64,000 bases of DNA from the NCBI GenBank assembly GCA_016213205.1, contig JACRAZ010000097.1:16862-80861 (forward strand), read 5' to 3'. This stretch comes from Burkholderiales bacterium (GTDB taxonomy: Bacteria > Pseudomonadota > Gammaproteobacteria > Burkholderiales > Burkholderiaceae_C). The notes beneath the pieces were generated by a model. The model made no database searches, was not told the DNA's origin, and worked only from the letters and a program-made list of their open reading frames with translations. This document shows, one piece after another, positions 51,590-61,011 of this stretch; position 1 is the first letter of the stretch, and every line of letters starts with the position of its first letter. The position numbers and the translations under genes are program-made.

Positions 51590-52372
51590 ATGAGCTTCCA
51601 AGACATCCTGTACGAGCTGCGCAACGGCGTGGCCTGGATCACGATCAACCGGCCCGAGAAGATGAACGCCTTCCGCGGCCAGACCTGCGAGGAGCTGATC
51701 GTGGCGCTCGGCCAGGCCGGGCGCGACAAGACGGTGGGCGCCATCGTGCTGGCCGGCGCCGGCGAGCGCGCCTTCTGCACCGGTGGCGACCAGTCCGCGC
51801 ACGATGGCCAGTACGACGGCCGCGGCACCATCGGCCTGCCGATCGAGGAACTGCACGCCGCCCTCCGCGATGTGCCCAAGCCGGTGATCGCCCGCGTGCA
51901 GGGCTACGCCATCGGCGGCGGCAACGTGCTGGCCACGGTGTGCGACCTGACGATCTGCTCCGACAAGGCCCAGTTCGGCCAGGTGGGCCCGAAGATGGGC
52001 TCGGTGGACCCCGGCTACGGCACCGCCTTGCTGGCCCGGGTGGTGGGCGAGAAGAAGGCGCGCGAGATGTGGTACCTGTGCCGGCGCTACAGCGGCGCCG
52101 AGGCGGTGGCCATGGGCCTGGCCAATGTGTGCGTGCCGCACGAACAGCTCGACACCGTGGTGCAGCAGTGGGGCGAGGAGATCTGTGAACGCAGCCCCAC
52201 CGCGCTGGCCATCGCCAAGCGCAGCTTCAACATGGACACCGCGCACCAGGCCGGCATTGCCGGCATGGGGCTGTACGCGCTGAAGCTGTACTACGACACC
52301 GAAGAGTCGCGCGAGGGCGTGGCGGCGCTGAAGGAAAAGCGCAAGCCCGATTTCCGAAAGCACCTGAAGTGA
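51590..52372 (+). CDS. badI: BadI-like 2-ketocyclohexanecarboxyl-CoA hydrolase
   Basis: 260-residue crotonase-fold enzyme. In Rhodopseudomonas, BadI hydrolytically opens the ring of 2-ketocyclohexanecarboxyl-CoA to pimeloyl-CoA. From memory the similarity is very high along the whole chain, including NRPEKMNAFRGQTCEEL, AFCTGGDQSAHDGQYDGRGT, QGYAIGGGNVLATVCDLTIC, QVGPKMGSVDPGYG and the C-terminal YDTEESREGV. GAGG(A) precedes the ATG. No other cyclohexanecarboxylate or benzoyl-CoA genes are adjacent. A naphthoyl/DHNA-CoA synthase relative is the main alternative, but the C-terminal match favours BadI. Confidence 0.82.
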   Translation: MSFQDILYELRNGVAWITINRPEKMNAFRGQTCEELIVALGQAGRDKTVGAIVLAGAGERAFCTGGDQSAHDGQYDGRGTIGLPIEELHAALRDVPKPVIARVQGYAIGGGNVLATVCDLTICSDKAQFGQVGPKMGSVDPGYGTALLARVVGEKKAREMWYLCRRYSGAEAVAMGLANVCVPHEQLDTVVQQWGEEICERSPTALAIAKRSFNMDTAHQAGIAGMGLYALKLYYDTEESREGVAALKEKRKPDFRKHLK

Positions 52373-52379
52373 GCGGCCG

Positions 52380-52403
52380 TCCGGCCGGCAGGCGCCGGCC
52401 GGA
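52380..52403. terminator. Bidirectional hairpin, badI and Pat-like genes
   Basis: TCCGGCCGGC (52380-52389) and GCCGGCCGGA (52394-52403) form a perfect 10-bp stem with a 4-nt loop between the convergent stops. It suits termination in both directions. No T tract. Confidence 0.65.
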
Positions 52404-52414
52404 TGCGCCGGCGT

Positions 52415-55102
52415 TCACAACGCGTGCGTGACCAGCTTGAAGTCCGGGTCCTCGGCAAAGGGCTTCACGGTGAAGCCCAGGCTGCGCATCAGCCGCAGCA
52501 TGCCCGAGTTGCTGCTGAGCACCAGGCCATCGATTTCGGAGAGGCCCTTGTCGCGCGCCACGGCCATGATGCTTTCCATCAGCCGCGTGCCCAGGCCCTT
52601 GCCGCTGAAATCGTCGGCCACCACCAGCGAGAACTCGCAGCTGCTCTGGTCCGGGTTGGTGATGTAGCGCGAGACGCCGATGATGCGTTCGGTCTCGGTG
52701 ATCTCGCCCTCGGCATTGGCCTGGCGGTCCTTGTACACCGCCACCAGCGCCATCTCGCGGTCGTAGTCGATCAGCGTGAAGCGCGCCAGCATCGAGGGCG
52801 GCAGTTTCGTCAGCGCGGTGATGAAGCGGAAGTAGCGGCTCTCGGGCGAGAGGCTCTGCACCAGGGCCTGCAGCATCTGCGCATCGTCGGGGTGGATCGG
52901 ACGCACGGTGTATTCGCCGCCGCCGCGCATCGGGAACACCTGCTCGTAGCGCGCCGGGTAGGGCAGGATCGCCAGGTGCTGGTAGCGCTGGCCGCGGCCG
53001 CCGACGATGGGCGCCGCGCCGTCGATCACGATGCGCGCATCCACCGCCACCGCGCCATGCTCGTCCACGATGATGGGGTTGATGTCCATCTCGCGCAGCT
53101 GCGGCAGCTCGCACACCATTTCAGACACCCGCAGCAGCACCTGCTCCAGCGCGTCCATGTTCACCGCCGGCGCGCCGCGCCAGTCGGCCAGCGTCTCGGC
53201 CACGCGCGAGCGTTCGATCAGCCGGCGCGCGAGGAACTGGTTCAGCGGCGGCAGCTCCATCGCGCGGTCGTCGATCAGCTCGATCATCGTGCCGCCGGCG
53301 CCGAACACGATCACCGGGCCGAAGGGGTCGTCGGTCACCAGGCCCACGTGCACCTCGCGCCCGCGCCGGGCGGCGGCCATGCGCTGCACCGTGACGCCGT
53401 TGATGCGGGCCTCCGGCCGCAGCCGCGTCACGCGCTCGACCATGTCGCTGTAGGTGTCGCGGGCGCTGGCGCCGTTCATCACGTTCAGCGCCACGCCCTG
53501 CACATCGGACTTGTGGCTGATGTCGGGCGAATCGATCTTCAGCGCCACCGGGAAGCCCAGCTGGGTGGCCGTCATCATGGCCTCGTGCGGGCTGCGCGCG
53601 AGGATGGTCTGCGTCACCGGGATGTGGAAGGAGGACAGCAGCGTCTTCGACTCCATCTCGGTGAGCACGTGGCGCCGCTCGGCCAGCACGCTCTCGATCA
53701 CCAGGCGCGCGCCCTCGATGTCGGGCTTGGCCAGCGCGGACAAGGGCGGCGGCGTCTGCTGCAGCAGCAGCTGGTTCTGGTAGAACGAGGCGATGTTGCC
53801 GAAGGCGCCCACCGCCGCCTCGGGGGTGCGGAAGCTCGGGATGGCCGCTTCATTCAGGCGTTGGCGCGCGCCGGCCACCGAGGCATCGCCCATCCAGCAG
53901 GCCAAGAGCGGCTTGCCGAAGCCGCGCTTCAGCTCGGCCAGGGCCTCGGCCACCGCCATCGCATCGCCGCCCGGCTTGGGCGAGTGGATCGCCAGCACGC
54001 CGTCGACCTGGGTGTCGCGGCCCGCGGCCTCGATCGCGGCGCGGTAGTGCGTGGCGTCGGCGGCTTCGCTCAGATCGATCAGGTCCGACAGCGAGGCCAG
54101 CGGCGGCAGCAACGGCTGCAGCGTGGCCACCGTCTCGGGCGAGAGCTTGCCCAGCACCAGCGCGATCTCGTTCACCCAATCGGCCGCCAGCACGCCAGGG
54201 CCGCCACCGTTGGTGACGATGGCCAGCCGCTTGCCCACCGGCCGGTAGCGCGAGGCCAGGCACTTGGCGGCCGAGAACAGCTCGACAAAGCTGCGCACCC
54301 GCACCGCGCCGGCACGGCGCAACGCGGCATCGAACACCTCGTCGCTGCCGACGGTGGCGCCGCTGTGGGTTTGCGCGGCCTCGTTGCCCGCGGGCTTGCG
54401 GCCCGATTTCAGCACCACCACCGGCTTGGCGTTGGCGGCCGAGCGCAGCGCGCTCATGAAGCGGCGCGAGCTGCCGATGCCTTCCAGGTAGACCAGGATG
54501 CTCTGCGTGGCCGCGTCGTTGGCCAGGAAGTCCAGCACCTGGGCGATGTCCACCGCAGTGTTCGGGCCCAGCGACACCACCGACGAGAAGCCCACCGCGT
54601 TGCGTGCCGCCCAATCGAGCATGGCCGCGGTGAGCGCGCCCGATTGCGACACCAGCGCCAGCGGCCCGGCCTGCGCCAGCGGCCCGGCGGCGCTGGCGTT
54701 CAGGCCCAGCGCCGGGCGTTGCAGGCCCAGGCAGTTGGGGCCCAGCAGGTGCACGCCCTCGCGGCGGGCGATGCGCTTGAGTTCGGCGGCCAGCGTGGCG
54801 TCGATGCCGGCCGAGATCACCAGTGCCGAGCGGCAGGCCATGCGGCCGGCGATCTCCAGCGCGGCGGCCACCTCGGCCGGCGGCAGCGCGATCACGGCCA
54901 GGTCGGCGCGCGTCTGCGCCAGGTCGGCCAGCGTGCCGCTGGTGTGGGTGTCCACGAAGGCCAGCGTGCCGCTGTATCGCTGGGCCCGCAAGGCCTGGTG
55001 CAACGCATGCGCCTGCCCGCCGGACGGGCAGTCTTCGGGCGAACCGGCGAAGACCACCACCGTGCCGGGCGCGAGCAGGGGGGTGAGGTAGTGTTTGTCC
55101 AT
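52415..55102 (-). CDS. Pat-like acyl-CoA ligase/GNAT acetyltransferase
   Basis: 895-residue fusion. Order: CoA-binding domain (about 8-130), succinyl-CoA-ligase-like part with the active-site His246 in AQTHSGAT, an ATP-grasp domain (about 480-700, VALKIDSPDISHKSDVQGVA) and a C-terminal GNAT domain (about 735-890, DDFSGKGLGTRLMESIM). Size and order match Salmonella Pat, a lysine acetyltransferase that inactivates acetyl-CoA synthetase; in Pat the ligase part is inactive. Here His246 is retained, so ligase activity is possible. The start MDKHYLTPLL at 55102 is chosen because upstream sequence is not protein-like. It faces badI. Confidence 0.9.
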   Translation of the reverse strand: MDKHYLTPLLAPGTVVVFAGSPEDCPSGGQAHALHQALRAQRYSGTLAFVDTHTSGTLADLAQTRADLAVIALPPAEVAAALEIAGRMACRSALVISAGIDATLAAELKRIARREGVHLLGPNCLGLQRPALGLNASAAGPLAQAGPLALVSQSGALTAAMLDWAARNAVGFSSVVSLGPNTAVDIAQVLDFLANDAATQSILVYLEGIGSSRRFMSALRSAANAKPVVVLKSGRKPAGNEAAQTHSGATVGSDEVFDAALRRAGAVRVRSFVELFSAAKCLASRYRPVGKRLAIVTNGGGPGVLAADWVNEIALVLGKLSPETVATLQPLLPPLASLSDLIDLSEAADATHYRAAIEAAGRDTQVDGVLAIHSPKPGGDAMAVAEALAELKRGFGKPLLACWMGDASVAGARQRLNEAAIPSFRTPEAAVGAFGNIASFYQNQLLLQQTPPPLSALAKPDIEGARLVIESVLAERRHVLTEMESKTLLSSFHIPVTQTILARSPHEAMMTATQLGFPVALKIDSPDISHKSDVQGVALNVMNGASARDTYSDMVERVTRLRPEARINGVTVQRMAAARRGREVHVGLVTDDPFGPVIVFGAGGTMIELIDDRAMELPPLNQFLARRLIERSRVAETLADWRGAPAVNMDALEQVLLRVSEMVCELPQLREMDINPIIVDEHGAVAVDARIVIDGAAPIVGGRGQRYQHLAILPYPARYEQVFPMRGGGEYTVRPIHPDDAQMLQALVQSLSPESRYFRFITALTKLPPSMLARFTLIDYDREMALVAVYKDRQANAEGEITETERIIGVSRYITNPDQSSCEFSLVVADDFSGKGLGTRLMESIMAVARDKGLSEIDGLVLSSNSGMLRLMRSLGFTVKPFAEDPDFKLVTHAL

Positions 55103-55200
55103 CCGCGCAGTCTGCACCGGATGGCGGGCAGCGCGCCATGCGCCGCGGCAAGAACAGGGCTGTTGGCCAGGCCAATTTGCCCGGCCTTTGACCCCCGGGC

Positions 55201-55236
55201 TTGCACCCCCCTGTGGTGGGGCGTAGCTTGGTGCAA
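55201..55236 (+). promoter_or_regulatory. Promoter with flanking TTGCACC/GGTGCAA arms
   Basis: -35 TTGCAC (55201-55206), 17-bp spacer, -10 TAGCTT (55224-55229). TTGCACC (55201-55207) and GGTGCAA (55230-55236) are inverted arms spanning the promoter, a plausible operator for an unknown regulator of the exported protein gene. Confidence 0.45.
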
Positions 55237-55269
55237 CGCAATCTCGCGCACAGCGGAAGGCAGCCTGCC

Positions 55270-56568
55270 ATGAACCCCGCATCCCTGGTCGGCGCCCTTG
55301 TGGCCGCGTGCCTGGGGCTCGCCCCGTTACAGGCGGCCTGGGCGCTTGAGTTCCCCATCGAGTACAGCGGCAGCTACGGCGTCACCTACACCACCAGCAA
55401 CAGCTTCGGCTCCAACCTGTGCAGCGGCCAGGCGGCGCTGACGATCACCTTGCTCGGCGACAAGACACTGAGCTATGTGGCTGCGCAGCTGAGCATCCAC
55501 GTGACCTCGCCGCCGAACGCGCCGCCCACCTGCCAGATCAGCCCGACGGGCAAGACCGTCACGCTGCCGGGCACGCATGACCTGGCCGGCCGCTTCACGG
55601 TGAAGTTCGGCGACACGCCAGACACCACGATGACGGGGCAGTACGACGACAGCAGCATCCGGGCCACCTACCAGCCGATCCCGTCCTGGACCAGCACCTT
55701 CGAGCTGCCCGCCGTGAGCCACCGCATCGCGATCGAGCCCGACCCCGGCAGGGGCTTCGACTTCCACAAGAGCATCCTCGAGCGGCAGGGCTTCAAGATC
55801 GTGATCCGCGACCCGCACGGGCGCGACCACCTGGACTTCGGCACGTTGAAGATCCTGGTCGGCGGCAGCCACACGCAGCCCGGCACCGACACCACGGCCC
55901 ACGCGCTGGGCCGGCTGGCGCAAGGCATCGTGCCGTTCCGGGACGAGTCGCCGGACTCGCGCACGCGTGTGATCCACCGGCTGCCCGACCCGACCCGGCT
56001 GATGCAGGGCCACGACATCTTCGCCATCCCCTTCAATGGCGATTGGCGCATCGAGCTGCGCATCTGCGATCTGGCGCAGACCTGCTTCAACGCCGTCTAC
56101 ACCGTGTACTTCGGGCCCTTCGTCAGCAGCCCCGGCGCGCTGCCGGTGGTGGACCTGCGTTGCAGCTCGCCCACCGATCCGTTTGTGCAGGTGGGCTCGG
56201 CCTTCGCGGGCAACATCGGCGTCGACAGCCCGCACACCGCCGTCTTCTTCGGCCTGGCCAACCCGGGCCTGACCGACCTGTGGACCTACTACGTGGACGA
56301 CTTCGGCAACGGCTTTGCGCAGGCGGCCTGGTGGCAAGGCCAGGTCCGGCCGCTCATGACCCTGCTGAACATGCCCAGCGGCTACCTGTACCGGCAAGAC
56401 CCGCTGCGGCTGCCCGACTGGATCGCGGTGCCCGCCGGCAGCGGCCCGCCCTCTCTGCGCCGGACGGCCTTTCCCGGCGGTGAGTACAAGCTGATCATGG
56501 CCGCGCTCGACATGGACACCGGCACCTACCGCATGGATTCGCACACCGTGACGATGTGCGACCGCTGA
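55270..56568 (+). CDS. Exported protein of unknown function (432 aa)
   Basis: Not recognised. A clear signal peptide (LVGALVAACLGLAPLQAAWA) and a beta-rich, Thr/Ser/Gly-rich mature part suggest a secreted or periplasmic protein. The mature chain has at least six cysteines spread as likely disulfides (NLCSGQAA, PPTCQIS, RICDLAQTCF, DLRCSS, the final TMCDR). The C-terminal region has aromatic-rich TDLWTYYVDDFGNGFAQAAW. GGAAGG lies before the ATG and a promoter 40 bp upstream. It stands alone between Pat and the GntR gene. Codon use matches its surroundings. Confidence 0.8.
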   Translation: MNPASLVGALVAACLGLAPLQAAWALEFPIEYSGSYGVTYTTSNSFGSNLCSGQAALTITLLGDKTLSYVAAQLSIHVTSPPNAPPTCQISPTGKTVTLPGTHDLAGRFTVKFGDTPDTTMTGQYDDSSIRATYQPIPSWTSTFELPAVSHRIAIEPDPGRGFDFHKSILERQGFKIVIRDPHGRDHLDFGTLKILVGGSHTQPGTDTTAHALGRLAQGIVPFRDESPDSRTRVIHRLPDPTRLMQGHDIFAIPFNGDWRIELRICDLAQTCFNAVYTVYFGPFVSSPGALPVVDLRCSSPTDPFVQVGSAFAGNIGVDSPHTAVFFGLANPGLTDLWTYYVDDFGNGFAQAAWWQGQVRPLMTLLNMPSGYLYRQDPLRLPDWIAVPAGSGPPSLRRTAFPGGEYKLIMAALDMDTGTYRMDSHTVTMCDR

Positions 56569-56574
56569 CCCGCG

Positions 56575-57354
56575 CTACAGCGCCTGCAGCCGGAACGCGT
56601 CCACCGCGTCGCCGGGGCGGCGCATGTGGCGCACCACCTCGCGGCAGGAATCGGCCATGATCTTGCGCATCGTGGCCTCGGCCTTGGCCGCGTGGCCGCG
56701 CTGCAGCGCGAGCAGCACCTGCTCGTAGTCGTGCAGGCTGTCCAGCCGGCGGGCCGGGGCGTCGTAGTCCATCGGCTGCTGGGTCACCCACAGCATCTGC
56801 CACACCGCATCGTGCGGCAGGTTGCGGTAGGTCTGGATCAACTGCCGGTTGCCGCAGCACTGGATCAGCCCGGTGCCCATGCGGCCGATGGCCTTGACGA
56901 ACTCGGTGAGCGGCGTGTCCTTGGCTTGCGTGAGGCGACGCAGTTCTTCCAACCGCTCGGCCAGCGGCGCCAGTGCCGATTTGTCCGGGTTGCGCGCCAG
57001 GTAGCGCACCGCCAGCGCCAGCAGCGAGGCGCGCAGGTTGAAGCTGTCGATCACGTCGTTCAGCACGAAGGCCACGACGAAGGCGCCGCGTCGTGGCGAG
57101 ATCTCGACCAGGCCCTGCTTCTCCAGCAGGCGCAGCGCGTCGCGCACCGGCCCGCGGCTCACCGCGAACAGGTCGGCCACCGCCTGCTCGCCGATGCGGT
57201 CACCCGGCCCGTAGCGGCCCTGCAGGATGCCCTGGCCCAGGTGCTTGGCGATCTGCTCGGCCGGTGTCAGCGCGTGCAGGCGCACCGGGCGCAGTGCGCT
57301 GGCATCTGCACCGGCGGTGTCGGGCACGGTGGTGTCGGGCGCGGCAATGTCCAT
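56575..57354 (-). CDS. GntR-family (FCD) repressor
   Basis: 259-residue regulator. After a 25-residue flexible N-terminus, the winged helix (about 30-95) shows YGPGDRIGEQAVADLFAVSR followed by GPVRDALRLLEKQGLVEISP. The FCD ligand domain follows (about 105-240). Its probable operator is the 12-bp palindrome at 57440-57451, downstream of the promoter of the divergent carboxyltransferase/ABC operon. It is therefore expected to repress that operon until a metabolite, perhaps the imported compound or its CoA thioester, binds. The last part is inference. Confidence 0.9.
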   Translation of the reverse strand: MDIAAPDTTVPDTAGADASALRPVRLHALTPAEQIAKHLGQGILQGRYGPGDRIGEQAVADLFAVSRGPVRDALRLLEKQGLVEISPRRGAFVVAFVLNDVIDSFNLRASLLALAVRYLARNPDKSALAPLAERLEELRRLTQAKDTPLTEFVKAIGRMGTGLIQCCGNRQLIQTYRNLPHDAVWQMLWVTQQPMDYDAPARRLDSLHDYEQVLLALQRGHAAKAEATMRKIMADSCREVVRHMRRPGDAVDAFRLQAL

Positions 57355-57406
57355 GGGCGTGAGCGTTCCAAAAAACCGGGTGCCGCAGGCTCAGGGCATG
57401 CCCGCA

Positions 57407-57435
57407 TTGCCGGGTGGGGGTGCGCTCGTTACCTT
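57407..57435 (+). promoter_or_regulatory. Promoter of the carboxyltransferase/ABC operon
   Basis: -35 TTGCCG (57407-57412), exact 17-bp spacer, -10 TACCTT (57430-57435). The GntR-type palindrome starts 5 bp downstream, at the likely transcription start. Confidence 0.5.
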
Positions 57436-57439
57436 GTCG

Positions 57440-57451
57440 ATTGTTAACAAT
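57440..57451. promoter_or_regulatory. GntR-type operator ATTGTTAACAAT
   Basis: A perfect 12-bp palindrome containing TTGT-TA-ACAA, the form seen for FCD GntR regulators. It is strikingly AT-rich in this GC-rich genome. It lies between the gntR start and the carboxyltransferase ATG (57471), positioned to block transcription of the latter. Confidence 0.65.
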
Positions 57452-57470
57452 TGACCCCTCGCCCCCCCCG

Positions 57471-59008
57471 ATGAGCTGGCGCGCCAGTGTGGAAGAGCTG
57501 CAACGCCGCCGTGCGCTGGTGCAGCGCATGGGCGCGCCGGACAAGGTGCAGCGCCAGCGCGCCGCCGGCAAGCTCACGGTGCGTGAGCGCATCGCGGCGC
57601 TGCTCGATGAGGGCAGCTTCCGCGAGATCGGCTCCACCACCGGCCAGGCGGAGTACGACGAACACGGCCACCTGCTGGACCTGTCGGCCTCGAACTTCGT
57701 GTTCGGCCGCGGCCGCATTGCCGGCCGGCCGGTGGTGGTGGGCGCCGACGATTTCACGGTGCGCGGTGGCGCCTCGGACGGCGCCACCGGCGGCAAGCTG
57801 GTGATGAGCGAGCAGATGGCCCACGAGCTGCGCCTGCCGCTGGTGCGCCTGATCGATGCCAGCGGCGGCTCGGTGCGCACGGTGGAGGCCAAGGGCCGCA
57901 CCTACGTGCCGGCCAACCCGGCCTGGGACTGGGTGGCCGCCAACCTGGCCACGGTGCCGGTGGTCTCGCTGGTGCTGGGCTCGGTGGCCGGCTTCGCGTC
58001 GGCACGCGCGGTGGCCAGCCACTATTCGGTGATGGTGGCCGGCCAGTCGCACATGTTCATCGCCGGCCCGCCGGTGGTGGCGCGCACCGGGCGGGTGTTC
58101 ACGAAAGATGAACTCGGCTCGCCCGAGCTGCACGCCCGCGCCGGCGCCATCGACGACGTGGTGGCCAGCGAGGCCGAGGCCTTTGCGCACGCGCGGCGCT
58201 TCCTCTCGTACCTGCCGGATTCGGTGGATCACCTGAGCGAACGCATCGCCAACACCGACCCGCCGGACCGCTGCGACGACCGGCTGATCGACATCGTGCC
58301 GACCGACCGGCGCAAGGTCTACAAGATGCGCGAGATCGTCGAGCGCGTGGTCGATGCCGGCAGCTTCTTCGAGATGGGCAAGGGCTTCGGTGCCTCCGCC
58401 ATCACCGGCCTGGCGCGGCTGGATGGCCGCGCGGTGGCCGTGCTCGCGAGCGACCCGTACCACTACGGCGGCGCCTGGACAGCCGATGCGGCGCAGAAGA
58501 TCACGCGCTTCGTGGACCTGGCCGAGACCTTCCACCTGCCGGTGGTGCACTTCGTCGACATCCCCGGCTTCCTGATCGGCCCCGAGGCCGAACGCGCCGG
58601 CACCATCCGCCACGGCGCGCGGGCGCTGAGCGCGGTGTACCAGGCCACGGTGCCCTGGTGCTCGATCCTCGTGCGCAAGGTGTTCGGCGTGGCGGGGGCC
58701 GCGCACACCAATGCCTCGCGCCTGCGCTACCGCTATGCCTGGCCCTCGGGCGACTGGGGTTCGCTGCCGATCGAAGGCGGCATCGAGGCGGCCTACCGCA
58801 GCGACATCGAAGCCGCGCCCGACCCGGCCGCAAAGCTGGCCGAGATCACCGAACGCCTGCAGGCGATGCGCTCACCCTTCCGCACTGCCGAGACCTTCGG
58901 CGTGGAGGAAATCATCGACCCGCGCGAAACGCGGCCGCTGCTGTGTGAGTTTGCCGAGCGCGCCGCGCATGTGCTGAAGGCGGTGCCGGCGCGGGTGCAG
59001 TACCGGCC

Positions 59009-59012
<4 letters not shown>
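57471..59012 (+). CDS. Acyl-CoA carboxylase carboxyltransferase subunit
   Basis: 513-residue crotonase-like carboxyltransferase (beta subunit), which moves CO2 from carboxybiotin to an acyl-CoA such as propionyl- or methylcrotonyl-CoA. Features include RQRAAGKLTVRERIAALLDE near the N-terminus, FTVRGGASDGATGGK near 90, the first oxyanion region around DASGGSVRTVE and, in the C-terminal half, HFVDIPGFLIGPEAERAGTI and VRKVFGVAGAAHTNAS. No biotin carboxylase/BCCP alpha subunit follows; instead a GTGA overlap joins it to an ABC ATPase gene. A partner must be encoded elsewhere, or the enzyme may use a decarboxylase-like mechanism. Confidence 0.88.
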
Positions 59013-60015
<1,003 letters not shown>

Positions 60016-60019
<4 letters not shown>

Positions 60020-61011
60020 GCACTGCCGCCCCGCTGCTCGAAACCCGCGACCTGCGCATCCTGTTCCCCACGCAGGACGGCCGCGCCACCGTGAAGGCGG
60101 TGGACGGCGTGAGCTTCAGCGTGCACCCAGGCGAGACCTTCGGCGTGATCGGCGAATCCGGCTCGGGCAAGACCACGCTGGGCCGCGCGCTGGTGTCGCT
60201 GCTGGCGCCCACCTCGGGCCAGGTGTTGCACGATGGCGAGAACCTGGCCACGCTGCCCGCGCGCGTGCTGCGCCGGCGCCGGCGCGAGCACCAGATCGTG
60301 TTCCAGGACCCGAACGCGGCACTGAACCCGCGCATGACCATCCTGGATGCGGTGATGGAGCCGCTGCAGATCGCCGGCCGCAGCAGCGCGGCCGAGCAGC
60401 GCGAGGTGGCGCTGGCCGCGCTGGCCCGCGTGGGGCTGGCGGCCGAGTACGGTGCGCGTTATCCGCACCAGCTCTCGGGCGGGCAGAAGCAGCGCGTGAA
60501 CATCGCCCGGGTGCTCACGTTGCAGCCCCGGCTGATCGTCTGCGACGAGGTGGTGGCAGCGCTGGACGTCTCGATCCGCGGCGACATCCTGAACCTGTTT
60601 GCCGACCTGCAGCGCGAGTTCGGCCTCACCTACGTGTTCATCACGCACGACCTCTCGGTGGTGTCGCACATCAGCGACCGCATCGCGGTGATGTACCTGG
60701 GCCGGCTGATGGAGCTGGGCCCCACCGAGGCGCTCACCGAGACCCCGCTGCACCCCTACACCCGCGCGCTGCTCTCGGCCGAGCCGGTGCCGCTGCCCTC
60801 GCATCTGCGCACCGGGCGGCGCATCGTGCTCGAGGGCGAGATCCCGAGCCCGGTGGACCCGCCCTCGGGCTGCCGCTTCCGCACCCGCTGCCCGCTGGCC
60901 GAGCCGCGCTGTGCGGCCGAAATGCCGGCCTGGCGCGAACTCCAGCCTTCGCACTGGGTGGCCTGCCACCTGGCCACCCCCACCACCCCCCTGCCCCAGG
61001 AGACCCCATGA
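60016..61011 (+). CDS. Peptide-type ABC ATPase, DppF-like
   Basis: 331-residue partner of the preceding ATPase. Walker A GESGSGKTTLG lies near residue 48, then LSGGQKQRVNIARVL (about 155) and LIVCDEVVAALDVSI (about 177), where the usual P of DEP is V. The C-terminal HPY-like region has SGCRFRTRCPLAEPRCAAEM. ATGA overlaps couple it to the ATPase before it and the binding protein after it. Confidence 0.93.

Noticed and set aside
52403..55273. A 956-codon open frame on the plus strand opposite the Pat-like gene
   Set aside because: Its product is a His/Arg/Gln/Gly-rich low-complexity chain, the usual antisense shadow of high-GC coding. The minus strand encodes a recognised enzyme.
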